DNA of 64,000 nt, taken from NCBI GenBank assembly GCA_041393395.1, contig JAWKKG010000004.1, positions 1-64,000 on the forward strand, read 5' to 3'. Source of the DNA: JAGQIB01 sp041393395. GTDB lineage: Bacteria; ARS69. The notes beneath the pieces were generated by a model. The model was not told the DNA's origin. It saw only the letters and a program-made list of their open reading frames with translations, and did not search any database. This document shows, piece after piece, positions 61,265 to 64,000 of the stretch. Both the position numbers and the translations under genes were made by a program. Within the stretch, counting starts at the first letter, position 1; the number at the start of each line of letters is the position of its first letter.

Positions 61265-62119
61265 ATGAGCTTCGATCGTGTGGCCGTCGTCGGGGCGGGC
61301 ACCATGGGGAACGGAATCGCGCAGGTCTTCGCGACGTCCGGACGCAAGGTCGAGCTGATCGACGTGAGCGGTCCCGCGCTGGAGCGGGCGGTTGCGACGA
61401 TCGGCAAGAGCCTCGGCAAGCTCGAGGAGAAGGGCAAGGTCCCGGCGGGTACGAAGGACCAGGCCCTGGGACGCATCAACACGCGATCGGATCTGACGGC
61501 AGCCAAGGGGTGTGCCCTCGCGGTGGAGGCCGTGGTGGAGAGCCTCGACACGAAGCGGAGCATCTTCGCGCAGCTTGCGGAGCACTGCGGGGAAGGAGCG
61601 GTGCTCGCGAGCAACACGAGCTCGATCTCCATCACCGAGCTCGCGCACGGCGTGTCGCGCCCCGAGCGAGTCATCGGCATGCATTTCATGAATCCGGTGC
61701 CGCTCATGGAGCTGGTGGAGGTCGTCCGGGGAGTGCGGACGTCGGACGAGTGCGTCGCGACGATCGAGCAGCTCTCGCGCGATCTCGGCAAGACACCGGT
61801 CACCGTGAACGACTACCCGGGGTTCATCTCGAATCGCGTGCTGATGCCGATGATCAACGAGGCGATCTACTGCCTCATGGAAGGCGTCGCGGATGCGGAG
61901 GCGATCGACACGATCATGAAGCTGGGGATGGCCCACCCGATGGGCCCGCTGACGCTGGCCGACCTGATCGGTCTCGACGTCTGCCTCCACATCATGGAGG
62001 TGCTGCACTCCGGCCTCGGGGATTCGAAGTACCGCGCGTGCCCACTGCTGCGGAACATGGTCGCGGCCGGCAAGCTCGGGCGGAAGAGCGGCGAGGGCTT
62101 CTACTCCTACGCGCGCTGA
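61265..62119 (+). CDS. 3-hydroxybutyryl-CoA dehydrogenase
   Basis: 284 residues. NAD site VAVVGAGTMGNGIAQ (Gly10-x-Gly12-xx-Gly15); catalytic segment ASNTSSISITEL, GMHFMNPVPLM with the active His, VNDYPGFISNRVLMP with the Asn. The C-terminal dimer domain is complete (GLDVCLHIMEVL). It fits the family that reduces acetoacetyl-CoA to 3-hydroxybutyryl-CoA or the reverse. Third enzyme of the CoA cluster; no enoyl-CoA hydratase is present in the window. Confidence 0.94.
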   Translation: MSFDRVAVVGAGTMGNGIAQVFATSGRKVELIDVSGPALERAVATIGKSLGKLEEKGKVPAGTKDQALGRINTRSDLTAAKGCALAVEAVVESLDTKRSIFAQLAEHCGEGAVLASNTSSISITELAHGVSRPERVIGMHFMNPVPLMELVEVVRGVRTSDECVATIEQLSRDLGKTPVTVNDYPGFISNRVLMPMINEAIYCLMEGVADAEAIDTIMKLGMAHPMGPLTLADLIGLDVCLHIMEVLHSGLGDSKYRACPLLRNMVAAGKLGRKSGEGFYSYAR

Positions 62120-62143
62120 TCGACTTCGCGCGGATCGGTTCGC

Positions 62144-62192
62144 CCCGCGCTTCGCGGGACCTCGACGAATCCGGGGCGGGCGTCCGCCCCGG
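62144..62192. terminator. Two hairpins between convergent genes
   Basis: CCCGCG/CGCGGG (62144-62149 and 62153-62158) and CCGGGGCGG/CCGCCCCGG (62171-62179 and 62184-62192) lie between the dehydrogenase (plus) and the helicase (minus) stop codons and probably terminate both. Confidence 0.5.
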
Positions 62193-62212
62193 GGCATCGT
62201 CCCCTCGGCCGA

Positions 62213-64000
62213 CTAGGCTTCGAAGCGGATGCCCGCCACGGCGAGCCACTCGCCCGGGTGATCGCGGAATACTCGGCCCACACGGTCCGACCAATCCGGA
62301 ACGTCCCAGAGCGGGCCCGGCACCTCCACGAGCTTCCGCTTCGTGTCGAACGCGAGCGGGATCCACTCGGGTCGCGCGCGACCTTCGAGATCGAACGCCT
62401 CCCGGATCGTCCGTGGGCCGTCCTTCCGGAGCGCGACCACCCCCGTGCCGTCGAAACCGGCCTCCGGGAGACGGATCAGCGTGACGCGGCCGCGGGGACC
62501 GTCCGCGAGTTCGTCGAGGACCGCCTCCACGAGCGGATGGCCGGTGGAGAAGAAGTCGATCGCCTCCTGGGCCACCGCCTCGGCGCGGTCGAACGTGCCG
62601 AGGAAGCGCGTTCCCGCCGGAACGCCGTGCAGCGACTCGACGGTCGCCTCTCCGCCGAACTCCAGGTACCAGCGGGCCGCTCCGCCCTTGCCTTCGACCT
62701 CGAATCCGAACTGCCGGCAGGCTTCCAGCACGACCCGACGCGTCCAGAACTCGAGCTCTTCCGGGACTCGGGCGAGGATCGACTCGGCGAGCTCGGGGCG
62801 ATAACGGTCCGCGTGCAGGTGGTGGTACACGGCACGGCGGACCTTCTCCCGGAGTTCGCGGGTCTCGTGGACGACGGATTCCACGTCGAGGTTCCCGCCT
62901 GCGGCGTCGAGCGCGCGCTGCACGGCCTCCACCACGTGGCCGAGCGCTCGATCGAGTCCGCCGAGCGGTTCCCGGAAGATCCCGAGCGCCTCGTGCAGGC
63001 GCACCACGTCCGCGCCGAACCCGCCGGCCGGTCGGAAGTACACGATCTCCACCGGACCGCGGCGACTGATGCGATCGAGTCGGCCGATCCGCTGCTCCAC
63101 GACCACGGGATCCCAGGGCAGGTCATACATCACGATCCGTTTCGCGAACTGGAAGTTGCGTCCCTCGCCGCCCGACTCGGTGGCGATGAGCAGATTCGGC
63201 CCGCCCTCCTCCGCGAATCGCGCAACCTCGAGATCGCGCTGCGCGGGGGAGAGGTCCTCGTGGAAGACGCCGATGCGCCGGCTCGTGCGGAACTCGAGCT
63301 CCTTCTTCAACGCGATCAGCGACTCGCGCTCCGCCACGAACACGAGCGACTTCTCGCCGCGCCGGTCCCACCGTTTCGCCTCGCGTCCGAGCCAGAGCGT
63401 GCGCGGATCGTCCGGCCCGCTCGGGGCGGAGAGCACTTTCGCGAAGAGCGTCGAGCGCTCGCGACGTTGCGCTTCGTTGTCTGCCGGGCCCGACAGCGTC
63501 TCCCGTTCGCGCTCCTGCCGCAGAGGGTCCTCCTCCAGATCCACGGGCACCGGAAGTCGTGGCGGAAACCCGCCGACGTCGTCGCGGGTCGTCGAGCTGG
63601 TGCAGGGGTGGAGCGGCTCGCCGGCTTCGAGGCGTCGCTGGAACTCGTCCCAGGAGTCGTACCGTGCGGGATGCAGGAGCTCGAGCAGGCGGAAGAACCC
63701 GTGCGCGTCCGCCTCGAGCGGCGTGGCGGAAAGCAGGAGCGCGTGGCGCGCCGTCTTCGCGATGGCCGCCACGGTGCGGTACTCGGGGGACCCCTCCGTG
63801 CCGCGGCGGCGCCGCAATCGGTGCGCCTCGTCGACGACGAGCAGATCGGGACGAGCCTGTTCCGCGAGTCGCGCGACGGCCGGCTCGGCGACGAGATCCT
63901 CCAGCGCCACGATCGCGCGCGGGTGCACGTCGAACGGATTGAAGCCGGGGCCGTTCTCGCGGCGCACGTCCTCCCGCCGATCGCGATCCACGAGGACGAA
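62213..64000 (-). CDS. RapA-like SNF2 family helicase, C-terminal portion (truncated by the window edge)
   Basis: About 595 residues are visible and the frame stays open to base 64000, so the N-terminus lies outside. Motif II LLVVDEAHRL, then HALLLSATPLEADAHGFFRLLELLHPARYDS; helicase-C with VFHEDLSPAQRDLEVARFAEEGGPNLLIATESGGEGRNFQFAKR and the Arg-finger motif VVEQRIGRLDRI. The RNFQFA...DLPWDP...QRIGRLDRI pattern and a long C-terminal domain (FFSTGHPLVEAVLDELADG) match RapA (HepA), which recycles RNA polymerase. Other SNF2 subfamilies, including defence-associated ones, cannot be ruled out without the missing N-terminal part. Confidence 0.85.
   Translation of the reverse strand, partial: FVLVDRDRREDVRRENGPGFNPFDVHPRAIVALEDLVAEPAVARLAEQARPDLLVVDEAHRLRRRRGTEGSPEYRTVAAIAKTARHALLLSATPLEADAHGFFRLLELLHPARYDSWDEFQRRLEAGEPLHPCTSSTTRDDVGGFPPRLPVPVDLEEDPLRQERERETLSGPADNEAQRRERSTLFAKVLSAPSGPDDPRTLWLGREAKRWDRRGEKSLVFVAERESLIALKKELEFRTSRRIGVFHEDLSPAQRDLEVARFAEEGGPNLLIATESGGEGRNFQFAKRIVMYDLPWDPVVVEQRIGRLDRISRRGPVEIVYFRPAGGFGADVVRLHEALGIFREPLGGLDRALGHVVEAVQRALDAAGGNLDVESVVHETRELREKVRRAVYHHLHADRYRPELAESILARVPEELEFWTRRVVLEACRQFGFEVEGKGGAARWYLEFGGEATVESLHGVPAGTRFLGTFDRAEAVAQEAIDFFSTGHPLVEAVLDELADGPRGRVTLIRLPEAGFDGTGVVALRKDGPRTIREAFDLEGRARPEWIPLAFDTKRKLVEVPGPLWDVPDWSDRVGRVFRDHPGEWLAVAGIRFEA

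Noticed and set aside
62213..64000. Phage-defence helicase system
   Set aside because: The visible half matches RapA-type SNF2 proteins, and no methyltransferase, phospholipase D or nuclease partner is adjacent in the window. The missing N-terminal side could change this view.

Overview
The window comes from a high-GC, Gram-negative-type bacterium. Outer-membrane barrel proteins, many signal peptides, lipoproteins, surface proteins ending in FlgD-Ig-like domains, and a bacillithiol pathway together suggest an uncultured lineage of the FCB kind (Candidatus Eisenbacteria or a relative). That placement is inference from gene content. No rRNA, tRNA, CRISPR array or insertion sequence was seen. 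Genes are densely packed, with many 4-base ATGA/GTGA start-stop overlaps.

Layout. 0-2.7 kb: a three-copy 38-39 bp tandem repeat, then an HDOD protein translationally coupled to a GAF-PAS-HisKA sensor that lacks the kinase ATPase domain. 2.9-5.3 kb: a UshA-like/tetraheme cytochrome gene with an in-frame TGA, best read as selenocysteine with a SECIS-like hairpin just downstream, followed by an S1/P1 nuclease. 5.4-10.9 kb: a lone receiver domain, then a tightly overlapping methyltransferase-bshC-bshB1-bshA-hydrolase operon for bacillithiol. 10.9-12.8 kb (minus): MsrB and an AgcS alanine symporter. 12.8-15.5 kb: a secreted unknown, a methyltransferase and pyridoxamine phosphate oxidase. 15.7-20.8 kb: secreted beta-helix proteins with lower-GC, less biased codon use. 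20.9-22.9 kb (minus): a solitary EF-G. 23.1-26.2 kb: a sugar-type ABC importer without an ATPase gene.

26.5-37.7 kb holds a run of export and outer-membrane genes: two lamin-tail/FlgD-Ig proteins (one with an OB-fold-like segment), a PorV-like barrel, a helix-hairpin-helix barrel, a second barrel and a canonical 5'-nucleotidase. 38.1-43.5 kb has three more lamin-tail-domain surface proteins. 43.6-48.3 kb: an M20 peptidase, a fused polyprenol-kinase-like/DUF92 membrane protein, a DASS-type transporter and a UspA-like protein. 48.7-49.8 kb: two HU genes around a small excisionase-type HTH gene. 50-57 kb: a secreted unknown, a membrane lipoprotein, TrkA, TrkH and two CNNM-type membrane proteins. 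57.2-62.1 kb: a CoA-transferase/acyl-CoA dehydrogenase/thiolase/hydroxyacyl-CoA dehydrogenase cluster. From 62.2 kb to the right edge, on the minus strand, is a RapA-like helicase truncated by the window.

The most notable observations are (i) the selenocysteine-containing UshA-like tetraheme cytochrome, (ii) a shared C-terminal tail W-G-x-I-K-x-x-Y-R on three otherwise different secreted proteins, which looks like an undescribed sorting signal, and (iii) the HHH-barrel/OB-fold/lamin-tail/5'-nucleotidase operon, a candidate surface system for handling extracellular nucleic acid.
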